The translations under genes and the position numbers were made by a program. Below, piece after piece: positions 10,269 through 22,605 of a stretch of 64,000 bases of DNA (the stretch's first letter is position 1; each line of letters begins with the position of its first letter). This DNA is from Candidatus Muproteobacteria bacterium (GTDB lineage: Bacteria > Pseudomonadota > Gammaproteobacteria > Acidiferrobacterales > Sulfurifustaceae). Location: contig DAIDLH010000116.1 of assembly GCA_027449605.1 (NCBI GenBank), positions 51,809 to 115,808 on the forward strand. The letters are read 5' to 3'. Below the pieces are notes generated by a model, which worked only from the letters and a program-made list of their open reading frames with translations, was not told the DNA's origin and did not search any database.

Positions 10269-10715
10269 ATGAATATTCATATGCGTTCTCTCGTATTGAT
10301 TCCGGCGTTTCTGGGCCTGTTCGCGGGTGTGGCGCTGGCCGAGGACAGCGCCGGCAAGCCCGGGTCCGCCCCTGATCGCGAGCAGTGGTGCGCTGACAAC
10401 CCTCAGAAGTGCCAGGAACTGAAAACCCGCATGCAGGAAAAATGCGCGCAGGATCCGAAGCGCTGCGAGGAGATGAAGGCGCGCGCGGCGGAACTGAAGG
10501 CCAAATGCGATGCCAACCCCGAGGAATGCCAGAAGAAACGCGAACAGATGAAAGCGCGCCGCGCCGAAATGCGTGCTCGCTGTGAAGCCAATCCGGAAGA
10601 GTGTAAAAAGAGACGCGAGGAGATACGCGAGCACCGCAAGCAGTGCCGCGAGAATCCGGACAAGTGCCGGCGTCCCGGTCGCGATAAAGACCCGGCGGTG
10701 AAACCGAACACGTAA
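10269..10715 (+). CDS. Secreted/periplasmic protein with five CxxNPxxC repeats in a charged helical background
   Basis: Signal peptide MNIHMRSLVLIPAFLGLFAGVALA; motifs CADNPQKC, CAQDPKRC, CDANPEEC, CEANPEEC, CRENPDKC. Confidence 0.7.
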   Translation: MNIHMRSLVLIPAFLGLFAGVALAEDSAGKPGSAPDREQWCADNPQKCQELKTRMQEKCAQDPKRCEEMKARAAELKAKCDANPEECQKKREQMKARRAEMRARCEANPEECKKRREEIREHRKQCRENPDKCRRPGRDKDPAVKPNT

Positions 10716-10840
10716 TGCAAACATCCGCGCCGGGAACCCGATGGCCAAGGCCGCGGGCGGCCTGAAGCTGGCGTTCCTGGCGCGGGGGTTGAACCGGCCG
10801 CGGCCAGGCCTATAACATGGCTGAAAGCGGCCGGCCCGAC

Positions 10841-11209
10841 ATGGACACACCCACCCTCATCTTCGTCTACAACGCCGACAGCGGTCTGGTGAACACGCTG
10901 CTCGACATCGGCCACAAGATCGTCTCGCCGAAAACTTATTCCTGTAATCTGTGCGCGATCACACATTCCACTTTCAGTATGCGCGACGAGTGGAAGCAGT
11001 TCGTCGCCGGGCTGAGTGTGCCTATCGAGTTTTTGCATCGTGACGAGCTCGAAAAAAAATATGGCATGCGCGCGGTGGAATTACCGGCGGTATTCCGCAG
11101 GAACAATGGCGCACTGGAAACATGGATTACCCGGGAGGAGATCAATCGCTGTCGTTCGCTGGAAGATCTTGCTCAACTTGTAAGGACTAAGCTGTCGGCG
11201 CCGGGCTGA
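10841..11209 (+). CDS. Conserved hypothetical protein
   Basis: MDTPTLIFVYNADSGLVNTLLDIGHKIVSPKTYSCNLCAITH...; ORF may start at 10817. Confidence 0.65.
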   Translation: MDTPTLIFVYNADSGLVNTLLDIGHKIVSPKTYSCNLCAITHSTFSMRDEWKQFVAGLSVPIEFLHRDELEKKYGMRAVELPAVFRRNNGALETWITREEINRCRSLEDLAQLVRTKLSAPG

Positions 11210-11323
11210 CGCGGTGGCAGGAATCGTATTCGTCGGTTCACTCGGAGCGCGCGCAGTTTTAAAATAGAAGTCGTAGCAGCTCATGCCTTCCATGCAGCGG
11301 GCAGCAGCCGCGGGAGGTGACCG

Positions 11324-11668
11324 ATGAGCGTGGTGCTGAACGACAGGGTGATCGAGACAGACGAGCAGGGATTCCTGCTCGACCCGGACGATTGGAGCGA
11401 TGCGTTCGCCGAAAAGATTGCGGAGCAGGACGGCCTGCGACTCTACGACGAGAGCTGGGGCCTGATCGGCTACTTCCACGATTACTATCAGCAGTACCAC
11501 ACCCACCCCAGCATGCGTCAGCTGGTGCTGACTCTCGGCCGGCAGCACGGCGCGCACTTCCACGACCGCAAGACGTACGAGAAATTTCTGTACCGGCTGT
11601 TCCCGCGCGATCCCATGCGCGAACTCTGCAAACTCGCCGGTTTGCCCAAACCGGAACCCGACACCTGA
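11324..11668 (+). CDS. DsrC/TusE-family sulfur relay-like protein
   Basis: FLLDPDDWSDAFAEKIAEQDGLRLYDESWGLIGYFHDYYQQYHTHPSMRQL...CKLAGLPKPEPDT. Confidence 0.88.
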   Translation: MSVVLNDRVIETDEQGFLLDPDDWSDAFAEKIAEQDGLRLYDESWGLIGYFHDYYQQYHTHPSMRQLVLTLGRQHGAHFHDRKTYEKFLYRLFPRDPMRELCKLAGLPKPEPDT

Positions 11669-11753
11669 TCGCAAACTCTGCATCCGCGCGGATTGAGGCA
11701 ATGCGCGCATTCCGGCATGATGCGCCTTGCGTCCAAACGACGGAGACGATCGC

Positions 11754-12428
11754 ATGCCCGATATCCCAGCCGCTGACATCGTGAGTCTGATGTGGTTTAT
11801 CGCCGTCTGGGTCGGTTACACCTGGTACGCGGATCGTGGCACGTGGCGCCCGCATTCGCTGCGCGCCGTCATGCACCGGCACCGCGAAACCTGGATGCGC
11901 CAGATGGTGCTGCGCGACAACCGCGTCGCCGACGTGAACATCCTGCGCAATCTCTTGCAAGGCGTGTCGTTCTTCGCCTCGACCACGCTGCTGATTCTGG
12001 TCGGCTTGTTGACGGTTCTCGGTTCGACGGACCGCGCCATCGAGATCGTGCGCGCGCTGCCGTTCGCGGCCAGAACCACGCTGGTGCAGTGGGAGCTGAA
12101 GCTGCTGGTGCTCGGCGTCATTTTCGTGCACGCATTTTTCAAGTTCACCTGGGCGCTGCGCCAGTTCAATTACTGCTCGGTGCTGATCGGCGCCGCGCCG
12201 AAATCCGCCGACAACGCCTATGCGCAGCGCGCCGCGGAAGTCAGCACCAACGCCTCGAAGGATTTCAACCAGGGCCTGCGCGCCTATTACTTCAGCCTCG
12301 CCGCGCTCGGCTGGTTCATTCATCCGTGGGTGTTCGTGGCCGCGACCACGCTGGTGACGGTGGTGCTGTACCTTCGCGAACATCATTCCCCGACCCTGAA
12401 AATACTCACGCCCGGCGGCGCCGAGTGA
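11754..12428 (+). CDS. DUF599 family membrane protein
   Basis: MWFIAVWVGYTWYADR...MRQMVLRDNRVADVNILRNLLQGVSFFASTTLLILVGL. Confidence 0.8.
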   Translation: MPDIPAADIVSLMWFIAVWVGYTWYADRGTWRPHSLRAVMHRHRETWMRQMVLRDNRVADVNILRNLLQGVSFFASTTLLILVGLLTVLGSTDRAIEIVRALPFAARTTLVQWELKLLVLGVIFVHAFFKFTWALRQFNYCSVLIGAAPKSADNAYAQRAAEVSTNASKDFNQGLRAYYFSLAALGWFIHPWVFVAATTLVTVVLYLREHHSPTLKILTPGGAE

Positions 12429-12499
12429 ACCGTATCGTTGTGTTCCGCCTCCGCGATTTTTCCGCGGCAGCCGGAACGAACAGGTAAAATACGCCGTCC

Positions 12500-13279
12500 A
12501 TGCGCATCGCCGCGATTCTCGAATACGACGGTTCCCGTTTCTCCGGCTGGCAGCGGCAGGAACACGCGCGCTCGGTGCAGGCGGCGGTCGAGGACGCGCT
12601 GTCGAAAGTGGCGGACGAGACCGTGCAGGTCACCGTCGCCGGTCGCACCGACGCCGGCGTGCACGCGGCCGGACAGGTGATTCACTTCGACACCCGCGTT
12701 GCGCGCAGCGATTACTCCTGGGTGCGCGGGGCGAACAGCAACCTGCCGCCGGAAGTGGCGCTGCTGTGGGCCGGTCCGGTGGACGAGGGATTCCACGCGC
12801 GCTTCTCCGCCACCGGACGGCATTATCATTACGTGATCCTGAATCGCGCCATCCGGCCGACGTATCTCGCCGGCCGCGTGACGCACGAGTACCGCCTGCT
12901 CGACGTGAAGCCGATGCAGGAGGCGGCGAAATTTCTGATCGGCGAACATGACTTCACCTCGTTCCGCGCCGCCGAGTGCCAGGCGAAGAGTCCGGTACGC
13001 GAGCTGCGCGCGCTGGACGTGACGCGCCACGGCGAACTGGTGCACATCCGCGCCCATGCCAACGCGTTTCTGCAACACATGGTGCGCAACATCGCCGGCG
13101 TGCTGATGACCGTCGGCGCCGGCGAGCGTGATCCGTCGTGGACCCGCGAAGTGCTCGCCGCGCGCGATCGCCGCGCCGGCGGCGTGACCGCCGCGCCCGA
13201 CGGGCTTTATCTGCGGGAAATCGAGTATCCCGATTCCTTCAGGATTCCGCGGCTTTCGCGGGATGTGGGGCTCTGGTAA
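12500..13279 (+). CDS. truA: tRNA pseudouridine(38-40) synthase
   Basis: RIAAILEYDGSRFSGWQRQ...VAGRTDAGVHAAGQVIHFDT. Confidence 0.97.
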   Translation: MRIAAILEYDGSRFSGWQRQEHARSVQAAVEDALSKVADETVQVTVAGRTDAGVHAAGQVIHFDTRVARSDYSWVRGANSNLPPEVALLWAGPVDEGFHARFSATGRHYHYVILNRAIRPTYLAGRVTHEYRLLDVKPMQEAAKFLIGEHDFTSFRAAECQAKSPVRELRALDVTRHGELVHIRAHANAFLQHMVRNIAGVLMTVGAGERDPSWTREVLAARDRRAGGVTAAPDGLYLREIEYPDSFRIPRLSRDVGLW

Positions 13280-13303
13280 GCTTCGCGGCCTTCCGGAGGA
13301 CAC

Positions 13304-13924
13304 ATGCGCACGCGCGTGAAAATCTGCGGCATCACCCGCATCGAGGATGCCATCGCCGCGGCGCAGGCCGGCGCCGATGCGATCGGTTTCGTGTTCGATC
13401 CGAAAAGCCCGCGTCACGTGCATCCCGACCTGGCGCTCAAGATCACGCGCGCGCTGCCGCCGTTCATCACCACCGTGGGCCTGTTCGTGAATCCCGCGCC
13501 CGACACGGTCGAAGGCGTGCTGAGTCACGTGCCGCTCGATCTGATACAATTTCACGGCAACGAAAAACCCGAACAGTGCCGCCGCTATCACCGCTCGTAC
13601 ATCAAGGCCGTCCACATGAAACCCGATGTCGATCCGCGCGAGATGGCGCGCCTCTATGGCGACGCCGCCGGCCTGCTGCTCGATACCTACGTGGCCGACG
13701 TGGCCGGCGGTTCCGGCCAGTCCTTCGACTGGAACCGCATCCCGTCCGATCTCGGCAAGCCGGTGGTGCTGGCCGGCGGACTCACGCCGGAGAACGTCGC
13801 CGAGGCGGTGCGCCGCGTGCGCCCTTACGCCGTGGATGTCTCGAGCGGCGTGGAACTGAGCAAGGGCATCAAGGACGCCGGCAAGATCACCGCTTTTATT
13901 GACGCCGTCAGAAACGCTATATGA
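13304..13924 (+). CDS. trpF: Phosphoribosylanthranilate isomerase
   Basis: [46 protein letters not shown]. Confidence 0.97.
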   Translation: MRTRVKICGITRIEDAIAAAQAGADAIGFVFDPKSPRHVHPDLALKITRALPPFITTVGLFVNPAPDTVEGVLSHVPLDLIQFHGNEKPEQCRRYHRSYIKAVHMKPDVDPREMARLYGDAAGLLLDTYVADVAGGSGQSFDWNRIPSDLGKPVVLAGGLTPENVAEAVRRVRPYAVDVSSGVELSKGIKDAGKITAFIDAVRNAI

Positions 13925-15120
13925 GCGCCTACGATCTCCCCGACAAGCGCGGTCACTTCGGCGATTACGGCGGCATTTTCGTCTCCGAGACGCTGATGCA
14001 GCCGTTGAAGGAATTGCGCGAGGCATATGAGAAGCTGCGCAAGGACAAGAAATTCCAGAAGGAGTTCGAGGACGACCTGCGGCTGTACGTCGGCCGTCCG
14101 AGCCCGCTGTATCCGGCGCAGCGCCTGACCGCGAACTGGGGTGGAGCGAAGATCTATCTCAAGCGCGAAGACCTGAACCACACCGGCGCGCACAAGATCA
14201 ACAACACCATCGGCCAGGCGCTGCTCGCGCGCCACATGGGCAAGAAGCGCGTGATCGCCGAGACCGGCGCCGGCCAGCACGGCGTGGCCACCGCCACGGT
14301 GGCGGCGCGCTTCGGCATGCAGTGCGTGGTGTACATGGGCTCGGAGGACATGAAGCGCCAGGCGATCAACGTGTATCGCATGAAGCTGCTCGGCGCCGAG
14401 GTGGTGCCGGTCGAATCCGGCTCGAAGACGCTGAAAGATGCACTGAACGAAGCGATGCGCGATTGGGTCACGAACGTCGACAACACCTTTTACATCATCG
14501 GCACCGTCGCCGGCCCGCATCCCTATCCGATGCTGGTGCGCGATTTCCAGAGCGTCATCGGCCGCGAGGCGCGCGAGCAGATACTGGAAATGGAAAAGCG
14601 CCTGCCGGATGCGCTGGTCGCCTGCGTCGGCGGCGGCTCGAACGCCATGGGACTGTTCTATCCGTTCCTCGACGACAAGAACGTCGCGCTGTACGGCGTG
14701 GAGGCGGAAGGCGAGGGGATCAAAACCGGACACCACGCGGCCACGCTGTGCGCCGGCAAGCCCGGCGTGCTGCACGGCAACCGCACCTATTTGCTGGAAA
14801 CCGAGGACGGCCAGATCACCGAGACGCATTCCATCTCCGCCGGGCTCGATTACCCCGGCGTCGGGCCGGAGCACGCCTATCTCAAGGATTCCGGCCGCGC
14901 GCGCTACGTTTCCATCACCGACAAGGAAGCGCTGGAAGCGTTTCACGAACTGACCCGCACCGAGGGCATCATGCCGGCGCTGGAATCGAGCCATGCGCTC
15001 GCCTACGCGAAAAAACTCGCGCCGCAGCTCGGGAAAAACAAAATCATCATCGTCAATCTCTCCGGCCGCGGCGACAAGGACATCCACACCGTGGCCAATC
15101 TCGAAGGCATTAAATTCTAA
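13921..15120 (+). CDS. trpB: Tryptophan synthase beta chain
   Basis: [40 protein letters not shown] overlap with trpF. Confidence 0.98.
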   Translation: MSAYDLPDKRGHFGDYGGIFVSETLMQPLKELREAYEKLRKDKKFQKEFEDDLRLYVGRPSPLYPAQRLTANWGGAKIYLKREDLNHTGAHKINNTIGQALLARHMGKKRVIAETGAGQHGVATATVAARFGMQCVVYMGSEDMKRQAINVYRMKLLGAEVVPVESGSKTLKDALNEAMRDWVTNVDNTFYIIGTVAGPHPYPMLVRDFQSVIGREAREQILEMEKRLPDALVACVGGGSNAMGLFYPFLDDKNVALYGVEAEGEGIKTGHHAATLCAGKPGVLHGNRTYLLETEDGQITETHSISAGLDYPGVGPEHAYLKDSGRARYVSITDKEALEAFHELTRTEGIMPALESSHALAYAKKLAPQLGKNKIIIVNLSGRGDKDIHTVANLEGIKF

Positions 15121-15136
15121 TAAATATATGATTATC

Positions 15137-15220
15137 TGCCGCAAAGGCGCGAAGGACGCAAAGAAAAGCTCATGAGATTAAAAACACGAAAATCTTTGCG
15201 ATCTTTGCGTCTTTGCGGCA
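15137..15220. repeat. Dispersed hairpin repeat family 'CCGCAAAG..TTTGCGG', copy 1
   Basis: tgccgcaaaggcgcgaaggacgcaaagaaaa ... tctttgcgatctttgcgtctttgcggca; inverted arms; trpB-trpA gap. Confidence 0.85.
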
Positions 15221-15245
15221 AAAGATATTATTCAGGGGTTTTTTA

Positions 15246-16084
15246 ATGTCGCGGATCGCGCAAAAAATGCAGGCGTTGCAGCAGCAGGGCCGGCGCGCCC
15301 TGATACCTTATATAGCGGCGGGCGACCCGGAACCGTGGATCACGGTGCCGCTGATGCACGCGCTGGTGAAAAATGGCGCGGATATTCTCGAACTGGGCGT
15401 GCCGTTCTCGGACCCGATGGCCGACGGGCCGGTGATCCAGCGCGCCGCTGAGCGCGCGCTCAAGCACAAGATCAGTCTCACCCAGGTGCTGGCGATGGTG
15501 CGCGAGTTCCGCGACAAGGACAAAACCACGCCGGTGGTGCTGATGGGTTATCTCAATCCGGTCGAGGTGATGGGTTACGAACGCTTCGCGCAAGAGGCCG
15601 CGGCCGCCGGCGCGGACGGCGTGCTCACCGTGGACCTGCCGCCGGAAGAGGCGAAAGCGTTCCAGGAGGCGATGAAACAGCACGATCTCGATACGATTTT
15701 CCTGCTCGCGCCCACCAGCCCGGCCGAGCGCATCAAGCTCATCGCCAGGGCCGCGAGCGGATTTATCTATTATGTCTCGTTGCGCGGCGTGACCGGGGCG
15801 GCAAACCTGGACGTTCGCGAAGTGGCGGCCAGACTCAAGGAAATCCGCGGCCATACCAAGCTGCCGCTCGGCGTCGGCTTCGGTATCGGCAGTCCCGAGG
15901 CGGCGGCGCAGGTGGCCGAATTCGCCGACGCGGTCGTGGTCGGCAGCGCCGTGGTCCGGCGCATGGAGGAAATGGCCGCGAATCCGGATAAAATCCTGAC
16001 CGAGGTCCCGGCCTTCATCGCCCGCCTGCGCGACGCGATGGACCGGGCCACCCAGACGCCGACATCCGCAACCGGAGCGACACG

Positions 16085-16088
<4 letters not shown>
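15246..16088 (+). CDS. trpA: Tryptophan synthase alpha chain
   Basis: [50 protein letters not shown]. Confidence 0.98.
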
Positions 16089-16995
<907 letters not shown>

Positions 16996-16999
<4 letters not shown>

Positions 17000-18279
17000 A
17001 AGCCATTAACCGAACAAAAACCCGGACGCTTTCCGACTGGCTCGCGTGGATCGAGACGCTGCATCCGCGCGCCATCGAGCTCGGGCTCGAGCGCGTGCAC
17101 GCGGTGCTCGACGCCATGAACCTGCGGCGCCCCGGGTTCGCCGCCATCACCGTCACCGGCACCAACGGCAAGGGCTCGACCGTGGCGATGTGCGAGACCA
17201 TCCTGCGCCGCGCCGGATACAAGGTCGGCGCCTACACCTCGCCGCACCTGATCGCCTACAACGAACGGATTCGCATTGACGGCAAGGCCATCAGCGACGC
17301 CGACCTGTGCGCGGCGTTCGAGCGCGTCGAGGCCGCGCGCGGCGCCGTGCCGCTGACTTATTTCGAATTCGGCACGCTCGCCGCGTTCGACCTGTTTCGC
17401 GCCGCGCGCGTCGACATCGCGGTGCTGGAAGTGGGCATGGGCGGACGGCTCGACGCGGTGAACGCCATCGACGCCGACGTGGCCATCGTGACCGCGGTCG
17501 ACATCGACCACGTCTCCTGGCTGGGCGAGACGCGCGAGGCCATCGGCCGCGAGAAGGCCGGGATTTTCCGCGCCGGCCGGCCGGCGATCTGCGGCGACCC
17601 GAACCCGCCCGCGATCATCGCCGCCGAGGCGGAACGGATCGGGGCGAAGCTGCTGCAATTCAACCGCGATTTTTCCGTCGAGCGCGGAGCCGCCGAATGG
17701 ACCTGGCGTCACGGAACCCGCCTGCGCGCCGGCTTGCCCTATCCCTCGCTGCGCGGTGACTATCAGTTGTACAACGCCGCCTCGGCGCTGCTCGCGCTCG
17801 AGATGTTGGCCGACCGGTTTCCGGTGACCCAGGGTGACGTGCGCGAAGGCCTCATCTCCGGCGTCATCCCGGGGCGGTTTCAGGTGCTGCCGGGCCGGCC
17901 GGTGCGGGTGCTGGACGTGGCGCACAATGCGCAGGCGGCGCGCTCGCTCGCGGCGACGCTGAAACAGCAGCGCATCGAAGGGCGCACGCTGGCTGTGTTC
18001 GGCATGCTCAGGGACAAGGACATCACCTCGGTGATCAAGCCGCTGGCCGGCGTCGTGGATCGCTGGTTTCCGGCGACGCTGCACACACCGCGCGGCGCGA
18101 CCGCGGCGCAACTGATCGAATCGCTCGCGGCCGCCGGCGTGCAGCCGGCGGCGGGATACGACGACGTGCATCAGGCCTATGCCGCCGCGTTGCGCGACGC
18201 GACCGAGGCCGACCGCGTCGTCGTGTTTGGTTCCTTCCACACCGTCGGTGATATACTAGCCGCCCTCGGCAAAGGCTAA
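16996..18279 (+). CDS. folC: Bifunctional folylpolyglutamate synthase/dihydrofolate synthase (start uncertain, possibly CTG)
   Basis: [46 protein letters not shown]; no ATG/GTG/TTG seen near the homologous N-terminus; CTG at 16996 overlaps the accD stop. Confidence 0.92.
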
Positions 18280-18301
18280 GAACTTCTGATTTAATGATCG
18301 T

Positions 18302-18386
18302 TCACCGCAAAGACGCGAAGTACGCAAAGAAAAGCGTGATTTTTTATCAGGGAAAACCTTTGCGCTCTTTGCGCCTTTGCGGTGAG
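18302..18386. repeat. Dispersed hairpin repeat family 'CCGCAAAG..TTTGCGG', copy 2
   Basis: tcaccgcaaagacgcgaagtacgcaaagaaaa ... cctttgcgctctttgcgcctttgcggtga. Confidence 0.87.
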
Positions 18387-18426
18387 AAGTCTTGTTCTTT
18401 TGATTTACTCATAGTTTCTTGATGCC

Positions 18427-19056
18427 ATGGCGGACAAGGACATTCCACCCAACTTCAATCCCAAGCACCGCATCGTCGGCGCGATCGTGATCGTCGCGCT
18501 GGTGGTGATCTTCGTGCCGATGCTGCTCAGCGAAAGCGAACCGCCGCCGGAGATCAAGGGCGCGCGGGAGACGCCGCCGCGCGACGCGACGGCCGAAACC
18601 CGGGTTATCGTGACGCCGGTCGCGGGCGAGGAAATCAAATCCGCGCAAAATCCTGAGGCGATGACGAAGACGACAACATTACCGGCAACGACCGAGGTCG
18701 CGCCCCGGCAGGAAACCAAGCCCGCTGCCTTGCCGGAAAAGCCGGCGCCGGCGCCGGCGCCCGCGCCTGCGAAGGAAAAAGAAAAACCAGCGAAGGTCGC
18801 CGCCGCGCCGGAGAAAATCACCAGGGGCTGGGTAGTGCAGGTGGGCACGTTCTCCAACGCCGACAACGCCGCGCATCTGCGCGACAAACTCAAGAGCCAC
18901 GGACACACGGCGTACACCGAAACGGTGGTGCTCGCCGGCAAGAAGGCGCTGCGGCTGCGCGTCGGCCCGTTCCGCGACAAGGAACAGGCGACGAAGGCGC
19001 AGGCGCAGATCCGCAAGGAACTGCACGTGCAGGGTGTGATTCAATCCTATCCGTGA
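18427..19056 (+). CDS. SPOR domain protein (DedD-like)
   Basis: Single TM AIVIVALVVIFVPMLLSE, Pro/Ala/Lys linker, C-terminal SPOR domain WVVQVGTFSNADNAAHLRDKLKSHG. Confidence 0.9.
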   Translation: MADKDIPPNFNPKHRIVGAIVIVALVVIFVPMLLSESEPPPEIKGARETPPRDATAETRVIVTPVAGEEIKSAQNPEAMTKTTTLPATTEVAPRQETKPAALPEKPAPAPAPAPAKEKEKPAKVAAAPEKITRGWVVQVGTFSNADNAAHLRDKLKSHGHTAYTETVVLAGKKALRLRVGPFRDKEQATKAQAQIRKELHVQGVIQSYP

Positions 19057-19233
19057 ACCCAACAAGATATCGATGGCCAATTAAACGTTCCCTCTCCCCT
19101 TGCGGGAGAGGGACAGGGTGAGGGGAAACAGAAAAGTGCCATGCAACGCCATGACGTTCTATGCTGATCATAGCTGTATCACCCTCACCCCAGCCCTCTC
19201 CCATCGAGGGAGAGGGAGTTTTTCAGAGAGCCC

Positions 19234-19728
19234 ATGAATAAATTTGACCTCATCATTCTCGTAGTCGTTTTGCTGTTCACCGCCATCGGTGCGTGGCGCG
19301 GTCTGGTGCGCGAAGCCATCACCACGCTTACCTGGATTCTCTCCTGCCTGCTGGCGTGGCTGTTCGCGCACCGGCTCGCGGTGATTTTCAAGGGGCTGGT
19401 GGATGATCCGGCGTTGCGCCAGTTGCTCGCGTTCGTGCTGATTTTCGTCGTGGTGTTCGCGCTCGGTCTGGTGGCCTCGTGGCTGATTCACAAACACCTG
19501 CCCGGCAAGCGGAGTTTCCGCATCGCCAACCGCGCGTTCGGCGGGCTGATCGGCGCGGCGCGCGGCGCCGCAATCGTGATCGCGGTGTTTCTCGCCGCCG
19601 GCCTGACGTCGTTTCCGCAGCGCCCGTGGTGGCGCGAGGCCAGTTTCGCGCCGTATTTCGAGCGCGCTGCGGTGACCGTGGCCGGCTACATGCCGCGCGA
19701 TATTGCCCGGCATATCCGCTACGGGTAA
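19234..19728 (+). CDS. cvpA: CvpA family membrane protein
   Basis: FDLIILVVVLLFTAIGAWRGLVREAITTLTWILSCLLAW; immediately upstream of purF. Confidence 0.92.
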   Translation: MNKFDLIILVVVLLFTAIGAWRGLVREAITTLTWILSCLLAWLFAHRLAVIFKGLVDDPALRQLLAFVLIFVVVFALGLVASWLIHKHLPGKRSFRIANRAFGGLIGAARGAAIVIAVFLAAGLTSFPQRPWWREASFAPYFERAAVTVAGYMPRDIARHIRYG

Positions 19729-19761
19729 AATTACGCTTTAAGCACTGGGGGTTCTCTCTTA

Positions 19762-21294
<1,533 letters not shown>

Positions 21295-21345
21295 AAAATT
21301 TTCCGTCACCCCGGCGAAAGCCGGGGTCCAGGAAGTGAATGACCA

Positions 21346-21370
21346 AAAGCCGCCGAAAGGCGGCTTTTTT
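21346..21370 (+). terminator. Rho-independent terminator downstream of purF
   Basis: AAAGCCGCC-GAAA-GGCGGCTTTTTT. Confidence 0.85.
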
Positions 21371-21429
21371 ATTTTTACCCGTTCATCCTGAGCTTGTCGA
21401 AGGATGAACACATTTGTCGAGCGGCCTGC

Positions 21430-21770
21430 GGCCGCGTATTACTTGTGGGTGGCTGACCCACGGCAGGTTCCTTTTCTTTGCTCGTGCAAAGAAAGAAACC
21501 AAAGAAAGCACGCCCCGGAGCCGCCGACCCCTTCCTGCGCTTCTCGCCCGTCTCGGCGCTCGCCTAACTCGCCGGGCGCATGCACCCGGGGCGCGCCGAT
21601 CCGCGGCGCGCTCGTTCGGCGGCATGGAAGTCCACCGGACTTCCATGAATACTCCGCCTCACCCTCGGGCTCGATCAAAAGTCTCGCGACACCCCCGAGG
21701 CGGGCTGCGATGCTCGGCGGCGGCTACGGGGACCTAAAAAAGCAGCATCGTGGGCTTCGCTTGACTCAAA
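21430..21770 (+). repeat. Partial second copy (copy B) of the hairpin-ended element at 9664-10160
   Basis: ggttccttttctttgctcgtgcaaagaaagaaaccaaagaaagcacgcccc, followed by similar GC-rich body ending ...gcgatgctcggcggcggctacggggacctaaaaaagca; right hairpin end not seen. Confidence 0.65.
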
Positions 21771-21825
21771 TGGCGACAAGTTGAACTATGTATGGCGAAA
21801 CTGAAATAGAATTAACAAAGTTAAG

Positions 21826-22215
21826 GTGGGATACATTCGAAGAACAATGCCAAGTCCAACCCTAGTTACATTGAAACGCCCCTTTCGCTGCAAGCGATGC
21901 GGTAAGTTTTTCCTTTCTGAAAATACCTTGAGACGCCATAAGCAAGTGCACCCTGGGAAACGCAGTGATCGCATTCGAAAGAGGAAAGGCAAAAATAAAG
22001 TTAAGGTTCTCAGTGGGATCGTTCTGGAAGTACAACAAGTGGATCGGAAGCAAAGAAAAATCCAAACTGACATATTCAATGAACAAAGACGAAAAACGGT
22101 AGAGATGGCCAAGCGTCATCCGCTTGGCGACGTTATTGGATCCACCCAAGTGACCCAGTTTAAGTCGCCAAGATCAGATATCAGGTGGGCCACAAAGCGA
22201 AAACAAAAGTCGTGA
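21826..22215 (+). CDS. Single classical C2H2 zinc-finger protein, basic
   Basis: FRCKRCGKFFLSENTLRRHKQVHPGK = C-x2-C-x12-H-x3-H; rest Lys/Arg-rich; lower-GC island. Start could be at 21847 (MPSPTL). Confidence 0.65.
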   Translation: MGYIRRTMPSPTLVTLKRPFRCKRCGKFFLSENTLRRHKQVHPGKRSDRIRKRKGKNKVKVLSGIVLEVQQVDRKQRKIQTDIFNEQRRKTVEMAKRHPLGDVIGSTQVTQFKSPRSDIRWATKRKQKS

Positions 22216-22332
22216 CAGCCATTGCATCCAACATCTGAGTCGAGTGGGCGCCGGGGACGTTATGACGTTTCCTATTACTCTTTGGCCCCGTCGCTCAACG
22301 CCAAGCGTAAGGCGTCATAAAGAGAGGAACAC

Positions 22333-22593
22333 ATGCCTATAACTTTCCAGAAAGTAGAAGTATGGGTTGGAAGCCGGGACATAGTTACTTTCCCTGCGGA
22401 GGTCAATCAAAAGCGAATATCTTGCGCTATTTCTTGGGAAGCGCTTCAAGACCATTTTGGTGGTAACTCTGTTCCACCACTAGACGTTTTTCGTGCAAAC
22501 CGCCAAGCAATTGAGGCAAAGGCAGTGCAGATCATAAACCGCCAACGCTTTGAGCCGGACGGCTCGATCCTAATACGTACGTCGGACTGTTAG
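22333..22593 (+). CDS. DUF1488-like small protein
   Basis: VTFPAEVNQKRISCAISWEALQDHFG...VFRANRQAIEAKAVQIINRQRFEPDGSILIRTSDC; AAAGAGAGG RBS. Confidence 0.7.
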   Translation: MPITFQKVEVWVGSRDIVTFPAEVNQKRISCAISWEALQDHFGGNSVPPLDVFRANRQAIEAKAVQIINRQRFEPDGSILIRTSDC

Positions 22594-22605
22594 CTATGCG
22601 TACAC

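Noticed and set aside
21404-21784. 126-aa and overlapping ORFs just after purF
   Set aside because: Encoded by the truncated repeat element copy B; composition typical of repeat-derived false ORFs.
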